The position numbers and the translations under genes were made by a program. Positions 1-7,031 of a stretch of DNA of 34,614 nt are shown in pieces. The stretch's first letter is position 1. Each line of letters starts with the position of its first letter. Origin of the DNA: Blastopirellula marina (GTDB lineage Bacteria; Planctomycetota; Phycisphaerae; Sedimentisphaerales; UBA12454); NCBI GenBank assembly GCA_020721975.1, contig DYLR01000004.1:1-34614 (forward strand), given 5' to 3'. The notes under the pieces are model-generated. The model had not been told where the DNA came from. It saw only the letters and a program-made list of their open reading frames with translations, and did no database searches.

Positions 1-79
1 GGCGAAAGCCTTTTGGTTATTGGTAATTGAAAATTCTCCGGTCATTCGGATTTGGTCATTGGTCATTAAATGGATGTTG
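1..79 (+). repeat. 79-bp dispersed direct repeat, copy 1
   Basis: This stretch matches 11269-11347 with a single mismatch (C at 39 against T at 11307). It is built from short degenerate words such as TTGGTCATTGGTCATT. It begins at the window edge, so the true left end is unknown. It lies just past the 3' end of uvrB and supplies that gene's stop codon and last residues. It is one of several AT-rich repeat tracts in the window. Confidence 0.9.
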
Positions 80-2084
80 CGTGATTGGATGTTTCTTTTT
101 GAGTTTGTTTTTTTAGTTCCGGCATTTCTTTTAATTCTTTCAGTCGGTCGCGCAAAACGGCGGCGCGTTCAAAATCCAAAGCCTCGGCGGCAGCAAGCAT
201 TTCCTTTTCAATTTCTGCTGCAATCTGAACTTTGTCGAACTCGTCATCATTTAGCCGGACTGCCTCGGCGGCAATTTTGCGGGCCTTGAGTTTTTCGACA
301 AGACCCTGACGAATCTGTTTTTGCACACTCTGCGGAGTAATACCGCTTGCCCTGTTATATTCAAGCTGAAGCTTACGGCGGCGATTGGTTTCGTCAATGG
401 CTTTTTGCATCGCCTCGGTTATCTTGTCGGCATAAAGATAAACTGCGGCATCGATATTTCGCGCGGTTCGGCCAATTGTCTGGATAAGCGAGGTCTGACT
501 GCGCAAAAAGCCTTCCTTGTCCGCATCGAGAATTGCCACAAGCGAAACTTCGGGCAAATCCAGGCCTTCGCGCAAAAGGTTTATGCCTACAAGCACATCA
601 AACTCGCCGGTTCGCAAATCGCGCAGAATCTCGACACGCTGAAGCGTTTCAATTTCACTGTGCAGATAACGGCATCGAAAGCCTTTTTTTGTGATGTAGG
701 CGGATAAATCTTCGGCAAGCCGTTTTGTAAGAGTCGTTACAAGCACCCGCTGTTTGGCTGCGACTCTTTGTTCAATCATACTCATAAGATGCGGCACCTG
801 ATTAGAGGCAGGATGAACAAAAATTTCCGGGTCAACCAGCCCTGTCGGCCGGATAATCTGCTCGACAACTTCGCCGCCGCAAAGCTCAAGCTCAAATGGC
901 GAAGGCGTAGCCGATACAAAAATCACATGTTTCCAGTTTTCCTGAAATTCCTCAAATCGCAGCGGCCGGTTATCAAGAGCGCTGGGCAATCTAAAACCAT
1001 GTTCGACGAGTACCTGCTTGCGGTTTCTATCCCCGGCATACATCGCACGTATCTGCGGAATCGTAACATGCGACTCGTCGATAAAAAGCAGGAAATCGTC
1101 GGGGAAATAATCAATCAACGTATAAGGCCTTGAACCGGCCGGCAAACCGTTGAGATGTCTTGAATAATTTTCTATGCCGCTGCAAAAACCGACCTCCTGC
1201 AAAAGCTCAACGTCATATTTTGTTCTGGCCTGGAGCCGCTGAGCCTCGAGCAGTTTGCCCTGGCTGCGAAGCACGCCAAGCTGCTGTTCAAGCTCGTCAA
1301 GAATGCCCTGCGTGGCTGCGGCAATACGGTCCTGCGGCATTACATAATGGCCGGCAGGATACACGAAAAGCTGTTTTTCACTGCTTAATATCTCACCGGA
1401 AACGGGATTGATGTAATCGATACTTTCGACTTCGTCTCCGAAAAGGCTTATTCGCACGGCGTAAGATTCATAAGACGGCCAAAGCTCTATCACATCGCCG
1501 CGAACGCGGAAGCGTCCCCGCTGAAATGCGATATCATTGCGTTCATACTGAATATCGGCAAGCCGGCCGAGAAATTCATTGCGGTCAATTGTCGCTCCAA
1601 CGCTTACAGCCGCCACAGAGGCCTTATATTCGGCCGGCGAACCGAGACCAAATATGCAGGATACCGACGCAACAATGATTACATCGTCTCGCGTCATAAG
1701 ACTGGTAGTTGCGGCAAGTCTTAACCGGTCGAGGTCGTCATTTCGAGAAGCGTCTTTTTCGATGTAAATATCACGCTGCGGAATATAGGCTTCCGGCTGA
1801 TAATAATCGTAATAGCTAACGAAGTATTCGACGGCGTTTTCAGGGAACAATTCGCAGAATTCCTCATAAAGCTGGGCAGCCAGAGTTTTATTGTGCGATA
1901 TCACCAGGGCAGGTCTGCCGAATCGTTCAATGACGTTGGCCATTGTGAACGTTTTGCCTGAGCCGGTTACGCCGAATAATGTCTGGAACTGCCTGCCGCT
2001 GCGTAAGGCCGAGGAAAGCGACTCTATAGCACGAGGCTGATCGCCTTTGGGCTTGAAGGGACTGTGTATCTTAAACTTTGCCAC
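66..2084 (-). CDS. uvrB: UvrABC excision nuclease subunit B
   Basis: UvrB is the damage-verifying helicase-like subunit of nucleotide excision repair; UvrA loads it onto DNA and it recruits UvrC. The 672-residue length is normal. Visible signatures are Walker A GVTGSGKT (about residues 38-45), the aromatic beta-hairpin YYDYYQPEAYIP near residue 95 that inserts between strands, the DESHVT helicase motif, the SATPSPFE segment, and a C-terminal UVR motif (EALDFERAAVLRDRLKEL) that binds UvrC. The start codon is GTG, read from 2084, with no strong Shine-Dalgarno in front. The last residues (about HATSI) are encoded by the dispersed repeat at the window start, so the C-terminus is probably extended by repeat intrusion. 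uvrA and uvrC are not in the window. Confidence 0.97.
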   Translation of the reverse strand: MAKFKIHSPFKPKGDQPRAIESLSSALRSGRQFQTLFGVTGSGKTFTMANVIERFGRPALVISHNKTLAAQLYEEFCELFPENAVEYFVSYYDYYQPEAYIPQRDIYIEKDASRNDDLDRLRLAATTSLMTRDDVIIVASVSCIFGLGSPAEYKASVAAVSVGATIDRNEFLGRLADIQYERNDIAFQRGRFRVRGDVIELWPSYESYAVRISLFGDEVESIDYINPVSGEILSSEKQLFVYPAGHYVMPQDRIAAATQGILDELEQQLGVLRSQGKLLEAQRLQARTKYDVELLQEVGFCSGIENYSRHLNGLPAGSRPYTLIDYFPDDFLLFIDESHVTIPQIRAMYAGDRNRKQVLVEHGFRLPSALDNRPLRFEEFQENWKHVIFVSATPSPFELELCGGEVVEQIIRPTGLVDPEIFVHPASNQVPHLMSMIEQRVAAKQRVLVTTLTKRLAEDLSAYITKKGFRCRYLHSEIETLQRVEILRDLRTGEFDVLVGINLLREGLDLPEVSLVAILDADKEGFLRSQTSLIQTIGRTARNIDAAVYLYADKITEAMQKAIDETNRRRKLQLEYNRASGITPQSVQKQIRQGLVEKLKARKIAAEAVRLNDDEFDKVQIAAEIEKEMLAAAEALDFERAAVLRDRLKELKEMPELKKQTQKETSNHATSI

Positions 2085-2109
2085 GTTGATAATTTATGAA
2101 AATAAAAGG

Positions 2110-2185
2110 TTCTGATAAAAATCCGTGCCAATCTGCGGTTGAAAATAATTCGTGTATATTCGTGTTCATTCGTGGCTATTAAATT
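2110..2185. repeat. Degenerate 'attcgtg' repeat tract
   Basis: The uvrB-rpsU gap contains a near-tandem run of short words (ATTCGTGTATATTCGTG, then TTCATTCGTGG). A related tract with the words AATCCGCG/TTAATCCGCGG lies at about 31180-31205. No coding potential is apparent. It appears to belong to the class of short degenerate intergenic repeats that recurs across this window. Confidence 0.55.
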
Positions 2186-2197
2186 CTTTCTTCGCGC

Positions 2198-2238
2198 AAA
2201 GAAAACCGGGCGGAAAGCTCAAGAACCTTTGCGCCCGG
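2198..2238 (-). terminator. Rho-independent terminator of rpsU
   Basis: On the minus strand, just after rpsU, two 12-nt arms (2227-2238 and 2206-2217, one mismatch) enclose a 9-nt loop. A T-rich run, TTTTCTTT (2205-2198), follows. The arrangement fits an intrinsic terminator for rpsU. Confidence 0.7.
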
Positions 2239-2259
2239 ATTATTATTTGACAATATCTT

Positions 2260-2448
2260 TTAGTATCGAGCAACGAGTTTTACACCGCGCTGAGATTTGC
2301 GTTTACGGCGGCGATTCTTTTCAGACGGCTTTTCATAATAGCTCAGCCGCTTCATGTCACGGATGATGCCTTCCTTCTCGCACATCTTTTTAAAACGCCT
2401 GACCATCTGCTCGACACTTTCACCAAGCCTGGCCCTGACTTTTACCAT
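2260..2448 (-). CDS. rpsU: Small ribosomal subunit protein bS21
   Basis: This 62-residue basic protein has the bS21 pattern. It begins MVKVRARLGESVEQMVRRFKK, then KMCEKEGIIRDMKRLSYYEKPSEK, and ends in a lysine/arginine-rich tail (RRRKRKSQRG). bS21 sits on the 30S platform near the anti-Shine-Dalgarno end of 16S rRNA and helps initiation. A longer in-frame reading begins at 2517, but the ATG at 2448 gives the family's usual length and has GGAG about 11 nt upstream, so I chose it. An intrinsic terminator follows directly. Confidence 0.93.
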   Translation of the reverse strand: MVKVRARLGESVEQMVRRFKKMCEKEGIIRDMKRLSYYEKPSEKNRRRKRKSQRGVKLVARY

Positions 2449-2565
2449 ATCAACATAACTCCGGAATTTATAAATACTTACAATAACTGTACTGAAACCG
2501 CGTTTTTGTGAAAACACTAATGGTATAAGCCGGCGGGATTTATTTCAAGCAGAAAATCGCAAATT

Positions 2566-2609
2566 GCCAAACAAAACCTTTAAAGTCGCCAAACAAGACC
2601 TGCCAAAAC
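2566..2609. repeat. Two tandem 22-bp units upstream of rpsU
   Basis: GCCAAACAAAACCT (2566-2579) recurs as GCCAAACAAGACCT (2588-2601) exactly 22 bp later, and a partial third start (GCCAAAACA) follows at 2602. The rest of the 2449-2676 gap shows nothing else recognisable. The units may be a small regulatory iteron or chance low-complexity sequence. Confidence 0.45.
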
Positions 2610-2676
2610 AGCGGCTTATCTTGAAATTTCAAACCATAACATCTTGTTATTTAAGCAATTATAAAAATGGCGGTTT

Positions 2677-2755
2677 TTAATATCTTTTGCTGAATACGGA
2701 TATATTTTTGCTATAATTCACAAAAAAATACCGCAGTGCGTCGATGGAGTGGTCG
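2677..2755 (-). pseudogene. Displaced 3' end of a terminase large-subunit gene
   Basis: Read on the minus strand, this segment encodes 25 residues beginning DHSIDALRYFFVNYSKN and ending SKRY, followed by TAA. The intact terminase at 3885-5354 ends with the matching DHPIDALRYFFVNYSQN and SKRY. DNA at 2710-2755 matches 3918-3963 in 45 of 46 positions. Beyond that block the DNA diverges, but the protein keeps the same length and the same SKRY-stop end. It therefore looks like the tail of a related but distinct terminase allele left downstream of the two-gene cassette, not a simple local duplication. No upstream part of that gene remains. Confidence 0.8.
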
Positions 2756-2781
2756 CACGTTCGGATTCATACAATAAGCTG

Positions 2782-3222
2782 CTAATTGCAGATAACAGTC
2801 AATGAAGAATTGAGTTGTTGACAGGCCTGATCCGGCAAGAATTGCTCGCAGGATTTAATTATCTGCGTCAAATGTCCTTTGATAAATTTAGTCCTGATTG
2901 TTTCATTGCTTAAAAAACCGATTGTAATGCTGCCTTCCAGATACCTTACAGTCTTTGATGTTCTGTAAAGCTCGATGTAATTGCGTGCTATTTTCTCATA
3001 GCATTTGGTTTGCTTTAATATGTTGGCCCTGTCCTGATGGTTGCCCCCATGTCGCAATCTGTGAGCAGCCGGATTTCTATAAATTACAGCGTCAACAACA
3101 TGTAGTGCGACATAAAAAGCGAGAACCACACTCCAATCACAGAACTCCGGTTTCTCAAGTAAATACTTTAAAACATCAAGATTATGAAGTGCGGCCTTTA
3201 TATGCTCGCTATCGTTTGGCAT
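2782..3222 (-). CDS. HEPN-like protein, second gene of an insertion cassette
   Basis: This 146-residue, probably all-helical protein has a pattern common in HEPN-superfamily proteins. It includes HNLDVLKYLLE near the N-terminus, DWSVVLAFYVALHVVDAVIY at about residues 29-48, a His/Arg-rich loop containing RHGGNH (an R-x4-H arrangement), and YIELYRTSKTVRYLEG further on. Many HEPN proteins are RNases or toxin/defence effectors and use R-x4-6-H. The family assignment is from pattern recognition only. It overlaps the upstream 177-aa gene by 14 nt, which implies translational coupling. GGAG lies about 13 nt before the ATG. A terminase-tail remnant follows immediately, so this is the distal gene of an inserted module. 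Confidence 0.7.
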   Translation of the reverse strand: MPNDSEHIKAALHNLDVLKYLLEKPEFCDWSVVLAFYVALHVVDAVIYRNPAAHRLRHGGNHQDRANILKQTKCYEKIARNYIELYRTSKTVRYLEGSITIGFLSNETIRTKFIKGHLTQIIKSCEQFLPDQACQQLNSSLTVICN

Positions 3223-3742
3223 TTCGTGTCATGTACTCCAGCGTCCATACAAAATTACAGAACGATTCATATCCATCCGCATCGCAACGCGGCAAGGTCT
3301 GAACTGAGAAGGGAATTTCTGAAAAGTCAGGGTCTTTGGCAATATCCATATCAAGATCTGTTACCTGGCTCTCAAATTCCTCGTCATATTTTAGTTCTTT
3401 GCGAACTATGACTAAAAGCAGTCCGCCTTCACAGACCGTAAGAAAAGTTTTATGAATTTTTTCATTATGGTCAAATAACCAGGTTCCAAGCTTATTCAGA
3501 AGAAGCTGAAATTTTTTAAGCTGTTCATCGTCCCGTTTTCTGATGCGACAAGCCTCTAGCGCATCCGTGAGAAAAATATTTAGTTTATCCGAATCTTTAG
3601 ATAGCTGATAATTACTGCATGCTCTGGCGGCATCCTCGTGAGACATAAAAAACCTGTCTCCATCCGTAGTTTCAACAAAAACAATCCCGTCTTTGTTAGA
3701 AGCCTCTATTCTGACATAGTTTTTACTTTGGGAAACAGCCAT
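3209..3742 (-). CDS. Unknown 177-aa protein, first gene of the HEPN cassette
   Basis: I do not recognise the family. The N-terminus (residues 8-35) alternates charged and hydrophobic residues like beta strands (YVRIEASNKDGIVFVETTDG). A helical, charged middle follows with KFQLLLNKLGTWLFDHNEK, then a hydrophobic strand (GGLLLVIVRKEL) and an acidic C-terminal third. There is no signal peptide or membrane segment. It starts at ATG 3742 with GAGAG about 8 nt upstream and overlaps the HEPN-like gene by 14 nt. Its own consensus promoter and a palindrome lie just upstream. Position and coupling suggest a partner, possibly an antitoxin, sensor or regulator, of the HEPN-like protein. That role is inference. 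Confidence 0.75.
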   Translation of the reverse strand: MAVSQSKNYVRIEASNKDGIVFVETTDGDRFFMSHEDAARACSNYQLSKDSDKLNIFLTDALEACRIRKRDDEQLKKFQLLLNKLGTWLFDHNEKIHKTFLTVCEGGLLLVIVRKELKYDEEFESQVTDLDMDIAKDPDFSEIPFSVQTLPRCDADGYESFCNFVWTLEYMTRNAKR

Positions 3743-3772
3743 ATTATTACTCTCTTAACAACGCCGGCATCC

Positions 3773-3786
3773 TCGATATATATCGA
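3773..3786. promoter_or_regulatory. 14-bp perfect palindrome (candidate operator)
   Basis: TCGATATATATCGA is a perfect palindrome. It lies between the predicted transcription start (about 3838) and the start codon (3742) of the cassette's first gene. A symmetric site there suits autoregulation by a dimeric product of the cassette, as in many toxin-antitoxin operons. No direct evidence of binding is visible. Confidence 0.5.
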
Positions 3787-3844
3787 CATTACACTCTATG
3801 AAGCCAAAGGAAATGTTCTCAAACACAACTTTAATGACTATATC

Positions 3845-3872
3845 ATTATAAACAATTCAATACAACTGTCAA
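3845..3872 (-). promoter_or_regulatory. Consensus sigma-70 promoter of the HEPN cassette
   Basis: On the minus strand TTGACA (3872-3867) is followed by a 16-bp spacer and TATAAT (3850-3845); both hexamers match the consensus perfectly. It sits 13 bp beyond the terminase stop codon and points into the 177-aa gene, giving an mRNA leader of about 95 nt. The cassette thus has strong expression independent of the terminase. Confidence 0.8.
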
Positions 3873-3884
3873 TAGTATAATTGT

Positions 3885-5354
3885 TTAATACCTTTTAGAT
3901 ATACTTTTTCTGTTTTGGCTATAATTCACAAAAAAATACCGCAGTGCGTCGATGGGGTGGTCGTAAATGCCGTCTTTCAGCGGCAATTCATCGGCAGCGC
4001 TGTCGGGGTAATGGTAGCATTTCATTGCCTCAATCAGTCGTCCGCAGCGGGGGCTGATTACCAAACTGCTTGCGCCATCACCCCGCCGCAAAGCCCGGCG
4101 TATCAGTTCAAGCCCCTGCAAAATCGAACTTGCCCGCCATCGCAAGGGTACGCCAAGCGAACGCATTACCGCGGCCGGACTGCTGCCGGTAATATCATTC
4201 ACGCCCGCGCCTGCCGGGTCGCAAAAACTTGCCGCAACCGAACCAGGCGTTCTCTCAATAATCGCCCGCGCGTGTACGTCAATCGTGGTGCGACTTCGCA
4301 CATATTCATCAATTACCCGCACAACTGTGTTGCCGTCAACCTGAATCCACAGGCACACAAATGGATTGACAAATCCGAAATCAATCGCGCGATACAACGG
4401 CAGATTCGCGTCATATTCCACTGCCGCGACGTGAATATCAGGCTCAAATTCCGCGAATACCGCATTATCCAGCGAAGGCCTGCGGCATAACATTTCGCTT
4501 TCAAAGGCTGCTTGTGAACTGCGGCGCATTTGCGTAATACAGTCGTCAATCTTTAGATATCCGCCGGCATTTTTCGCCCGGCCCATACAATATTTGTCAA
4601 GTTCGCAGCGCGAACACGAGCGGTCAACGCATTTTTCAATCGACTCGAACATACACCACTTATAAATTGATGAATGATGATTTATGATTGATGATTTTTT
4701 TTCTGCCGCATCGACGAGTTTCTGCATAAGGCCGTAAGGTCTGTGCATTGTGCTTAAACATTCCATTCCGCCGATAATGCCGTCTTTGCTCTGTGTGATA
4801 AATTTGGCCGCTTCGAAAACCTCCGGCTCGAACAATTCAATTTCATCGCAGCGCAGTTTATGCACGTGTCTGCCGCGCACGCAGGCCGAAGACTGAGTAA
4901 GCACTTCAACGCCTGAACCGTTAATAAATACACAGCGATTTTTGCGAATCGGCTCGGCAAGCAGATGTGAAAACCCTGCATTTATATATTGCACGAGATA
5001 TTCATACATGCGCTGTGCCTGGTCGCCTGAACCTGCGAGAATTCGCACCTGGCAATCCGGCTTGAATATACAATCCAGAAGCGTCGCCACAGCGCCAAGC
5101 AGCGTTTTGCCTCCGCCGCGACCGGCCCAGACAATCGCGTCGGAATTGACCGAAACATCGGCGGTCTCTAAACCTCTAACCTTCCCATCAGTATAACAAT
5201 GCCAAAGATAATCCATCGGCGCACAGTGGTCATCACAAATACGTACATCCGGCACATTCACGCCGAGAAAGGCCTTTACATAATTCCGCAAATCATCACG
5301 ATTTCGCGGTACAATGGTTTTTAAACTGTCGTACAATTCTCCGATTATATGCAT
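3885..5354 (-). CDS. Phage-type terminase large subunit
   Basis: This 489-residue DNA-packaging motor has both expected modules. The ATPase shows Walker A AGRGGGKT (77-84), Walker B LRCDE (D170, E171) and a coupling-type STMHRP (201-206). The RNase H-like nuclease shows acidic residues in AIDFGF (D325), FCDPAG (D379) and DHPIDALRYF (D465, D469). All key residues are present, so it looks functional. Between the modules lies a cysteine cluster (C242, C247, C250, C256) that could bind zinc or an Fe-S cluster. A low-complexity insert at about 220-231 (SSIINHHSSI) is encoded by a repeat tract. ATG at 5354 has AGAGGTG 5 nt upstream. No portal, protease or capsid gene is nearby. The small-terminase-like gene is 2.8 kb upstream on the same strand. 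Confidence 0.9.
   Translation of the reverse strand: MHIIGELYDSLKTIVPRNRDDLRNYVKAFLGVNVPDVRICDDHCAPMDYLWHCYTDGKVRGLETADVSVNSDAIVWAGRGGGKTLLGAVATLLDCIFKPDCQVRILAGSGDQAQRMYEYLVQYINAGFSHLLAEPIRKNRCVFINGSGVEVLTQSSACVRGRHVHKLRCDEIELFEPEVFEAAKFITQSKDGIIGGMECLSTMHRPYGLMQKLVDAAEKKSSIINHHSSIYKWCMFESIEKCVDRSCSRCELDKYCMGRAKNAGGYLKIDDCITQMRRSSQAAFESEMLCRRPSLDNAVFAEFEPDIHVAAVEYDANLPLYRAIDFGFVNPFVCLWIQVDGNTVVRVIDEYVRSRTTIDVHARAIIERTPGSVAASFCDPAGAGVNDITGSSPAAVMRSLGVPLRWRASSILQGLELIRRALRRGDGASSLVISPRCGRLIEAMKCYHYPDSAADELPLKDGIYDHPIDALRYFFVNYSQNRKSISKRY
3918..3963. repeat. 46-bp direct repeat, terminase copy
   Basis: This matches 2710-2755 in 45 of 46 positions (G against A near the right end). It encodes the DHPIDALRYFFVNYS segment of the terminase nuclease tail. 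The two copies are 1208 bp apart, start to start, and bracket the two-gene cassette. Confidence 0.9.
4664..4702. repeat. Degenerate 'gatgaatgatga' repeat inside the terminase gene
   Basis: The plus strand carries a run built from GATGA, ATGATT and TGATGA words. On the coding strand it gives the low-complexity peptide KKSSIINHHSSIYK, between the ATPase and nuclease parts of the terminase. The frame is preserved. It looks like an in-frame repeat expansion or insertion into a tolerant linker. Confidence 0.6.
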
Positions 5355-5426
5355 TATTCACCTCTTAAAGTTCTATATTTTTTTACATCTGTTAAGCAGC
5401 CGTTTTGCACTGCCGATACTATTTAT

Positions 5427-6578
5427 ATGAAGTATTCTGCGCATAAAGTCCGTCACGGAGTGGCGCTTGTTTTAGTGCTTGGAATTATAATGGCCGTTGT
5501 TATTATCGGGCTTGGCTATATGGCCCGCTGCACAATTGACCTGGCCATTGCCGACAATACGGTCGTCCGCAGCCGGCTCGACCAGACCGCCCGCAGCGGA
5601 ATAGAACACGCCAGGGGTCTGCTGCTTAATCCTCAATATATTGCCGGTGAATATTTCACAGGCGCAGCCGGCCAGCAGATTGACTCCGCCAGCGATTACT
5701 ACTACGACATTACTATAACAAAACAGAGCGAATTAAATTACGATATCGTTTCAGATGCCTATCTTCTTGACGCCGGCAGCAAAACAGCAGAAAGCGTATT
5801 TAATGCACAATTACGATTGCATCCGGCCGTTGCTTATTATACCGCTCTATATGATTACCTCACATCGAATCAAACATTTAACGGCGACGTTTACGGCGGA
5901 CATGGTATAGACAATTATGGTGCGATTTATGGCGATTTGACGGCCGCCGGTGCAATCGGAGGAACAGGCACAGTAACAGGCCAAAAACAAAGCAATGCAA
6001 CACTAACTATTGCCGCACCAGGCCTTACACCGGCATTCTATCAAACCAGCTACTACTACAATGGCGGCGGGCCTTATGGCGTTACGATTCTCTCAAACGG
6101 AAGTTATGACGGGTCGTTTCCTGATGCCTCCGCCGCAATGAATCCTGCCAAAGTTTATTATCGCAGCGGCAATCTTGACCTGAAAAATATGAATCTGACA
6201 ATCAACGGCGGCACGCTTGTTGTCAGCGGCGATTTGCATCTCAAGGATAGTATGCAGTTGACCATCAATCCTGCCAAAAACATGCCTGCGTTGATAATCG
6301 GCGGCAAACTGAACATTGATAACGATTTCGACAGACTCATTGTGAACGGCTATGCGCAGGTCGGAGACATAATTGATATCCACAACAGTCTCCGGACTCG
6401 ATTTGAGGTCAATGGCTCGCTTTTTGTTCTCGGTGCCGGTATGGATAATACTTCCGGTTGTACTGTTGTGATTAACGCCGCACCGAACAAAGCGGCAATG
6501 AAAATTTATACAAGCACGACAAATTATACGCTCTGGTCTCCGGCGAGCGGAGCAGTATATAAATATATTGGGAGATAG
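5427..6578 (+). CDS. PilX-like type IV pilin-related protein with beta-rich body
   Basis: The 383-residue protein begins MKYSAHKVRHGVALVLVLGI, a short basic leader followed by one long hydrophobic helix (about residues 11-32). This resembles PilX/GspK-type minor pilins, whose N-terminal helix packs into a pilus or pseudopilus. The remainder is rich in Gly, Asn, Thr and Tyr. Repeated strand-like phrases such as DLKNMNLTINGGTLVVSGDLHLKD suggest a beta-helix. An upstream in-frame ATG at 5349 overlaps the divergent terminase start and would bury the helix at residue 37, so I prefer 5427, although neither start has a clear Shine-Dalgarno. The exact role is unknown. It sits divergently from the terminase and ahead of a small Arg-rich gene. 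Confidence 0.65.
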   Translation: MKYSAHKVRHGVALVLVLGIIMAVVIIGLGYMARCTIDLAIADNTVVRSRLDQTARSGIEHARGLLLNPQYIAGEYFTGAAGQQIDSASDYYYDITITKQSELNYDIVSDAYLLDAGSKTAESVFNAQLRLHPAVAYYTALYDYLTSNQTFNGDVYGGHGIDNYGAIYGDLTAAGAIGGTGTVTGQKQSNATLTIAAPGLTPAFYQTSYYYNGGGPYGVTILSNGSYDGSFPDASAAMNPAKVYYRSGNLDLKNMNLTINGGTLVVSGDLHLKDSMQLTINPAKNMPALIIGGKLNIDNDFDRLIVNGYAQVGDIIDIHNSLRTRFEVNGSLFVLGAGMDNTSGCTVVINAAPNKAAMKIYTSTTNYTLWSPASGAVYKYIGR

Positions 6579-6612
6579 AAGGTAGAAGGTAGAATATAGA
6601 ATATAAATATAG
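6578..6612. repeat. Short 'agaaggt/agaatata' tandem tract
   Basis: Directly after the pilin-like gene the sequence runs AGAAGGTAGAAGGTAGAATA and continues TAGAATATAAATATAG. It is a degenerate 7-bp tandem array of the same general type as the other tracts here. The Shine-Dalgarno of the next gene (AGAGGAAAAT before ATG) lies at its right edge. Confidence 0.6.
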
Positions 6613-6620
6613 AGGAAAAT

Positions 6621-6911
6621 ATGAACCCCAAAACCAACAAAAACAACCCGACTGACGAAAACATCGCCATCCGAATTGACGCCGCCGAGCAAATAGCCGC
6701 GATGTATGAGGGCAAGCTCGATGAGCAGAACGCGCAGCCCAGCCCGCAGGCCGAACCCCCGAAAACCTGGCCGGAATTTGAACGTCGCAGCGGCATCAAC
6801 GACCGCCGAAATGCCGCATCCGACCGCAGGAAATTTGCATTCGGCGCATTTAACGAACGGCGCAGCTGTCAGGAACGCAGAACAACTCGTGGCCGACGAA
6901 AAGACGACTAA
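6621..6911 (+). CDS. Small arginine-rich protein of unknown function
   Basis: This is a 96-residue protein. The N-terminal half is hydrophilic with an AAEQIAAMYEGKLDEQ helix. The C-terminal half repeats a paired-arginine unit: ERRSGINDRRNAASDRR, then FNERRSCQERRTTRGRR. The spacing of RR pairs resembles the ERRSG-DRR boxes found in assorted bacterial proteins, but I cannot name a family. There is no signal peptide. AGAGGA precedes the ATG by 5-6 nt, so the start is secure. It lies 42 bp after the pilin-like gene on the same strand and may be cotranscribed. A long hairpin follows. Polybasic composition suggests binding to nucleic acid or membrane, which is inference. Confidence 0.7.
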   Translation: MNPKTNKNNPTDENIAIRIDAAEQIAAMYEGKLDEQNAQPSPQAEPPKTWPEFERRSGINDRRNAASDRRKFAFGAFNERRSCQERRTTRGRRKDD

Positions 6912-6951
6912 AAAAACAATTTACATAATTTTTCCGACGGCCAATTCCACA

Positions 6952-7009
6952 TTCAGAGCCGCGAATGTCAATGAGCGTTCAGGCACTCAATTATTTTCGC
7001 GGCTCTGAA
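6952..7009. terminator. Long-stem hairpin between convergent genes
   Basis: TTCAGAGCCGCGAA (6952-6965) and its exact reverse complement TTCGCGGCTCTGAA (6996-7009) form a 14-bp stem with a 30-nt loop. It is followed on the plus strand by interrupted T runs (GGTTTTAAACTTTTACGC). It lies between the Arg-rich gene and the convergent PEP-CTERM gene and could terminate both. The long loop is unusual for an intrinsic terminator. Confidence 0.5.
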
Positions 7010-7031
7010 AAGGTTTTAAACTTTTACGCTT

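Noticed and set aside
2677-3963. Insertion sequence or integron carrying the HEPN cassette
   Set aside because: There is no transposase, integrase, terminal inverted repeats or attC-like site. The bracketing repeats are coding terminase tails, not target-site duplications.
3915-4490. Long plus-strand open frame opposite the terminase
   Set aside because: It is antisense to conserved terminase motifs and its protein is Arg/His/Ile-rich without family features. It is a shadow frame.
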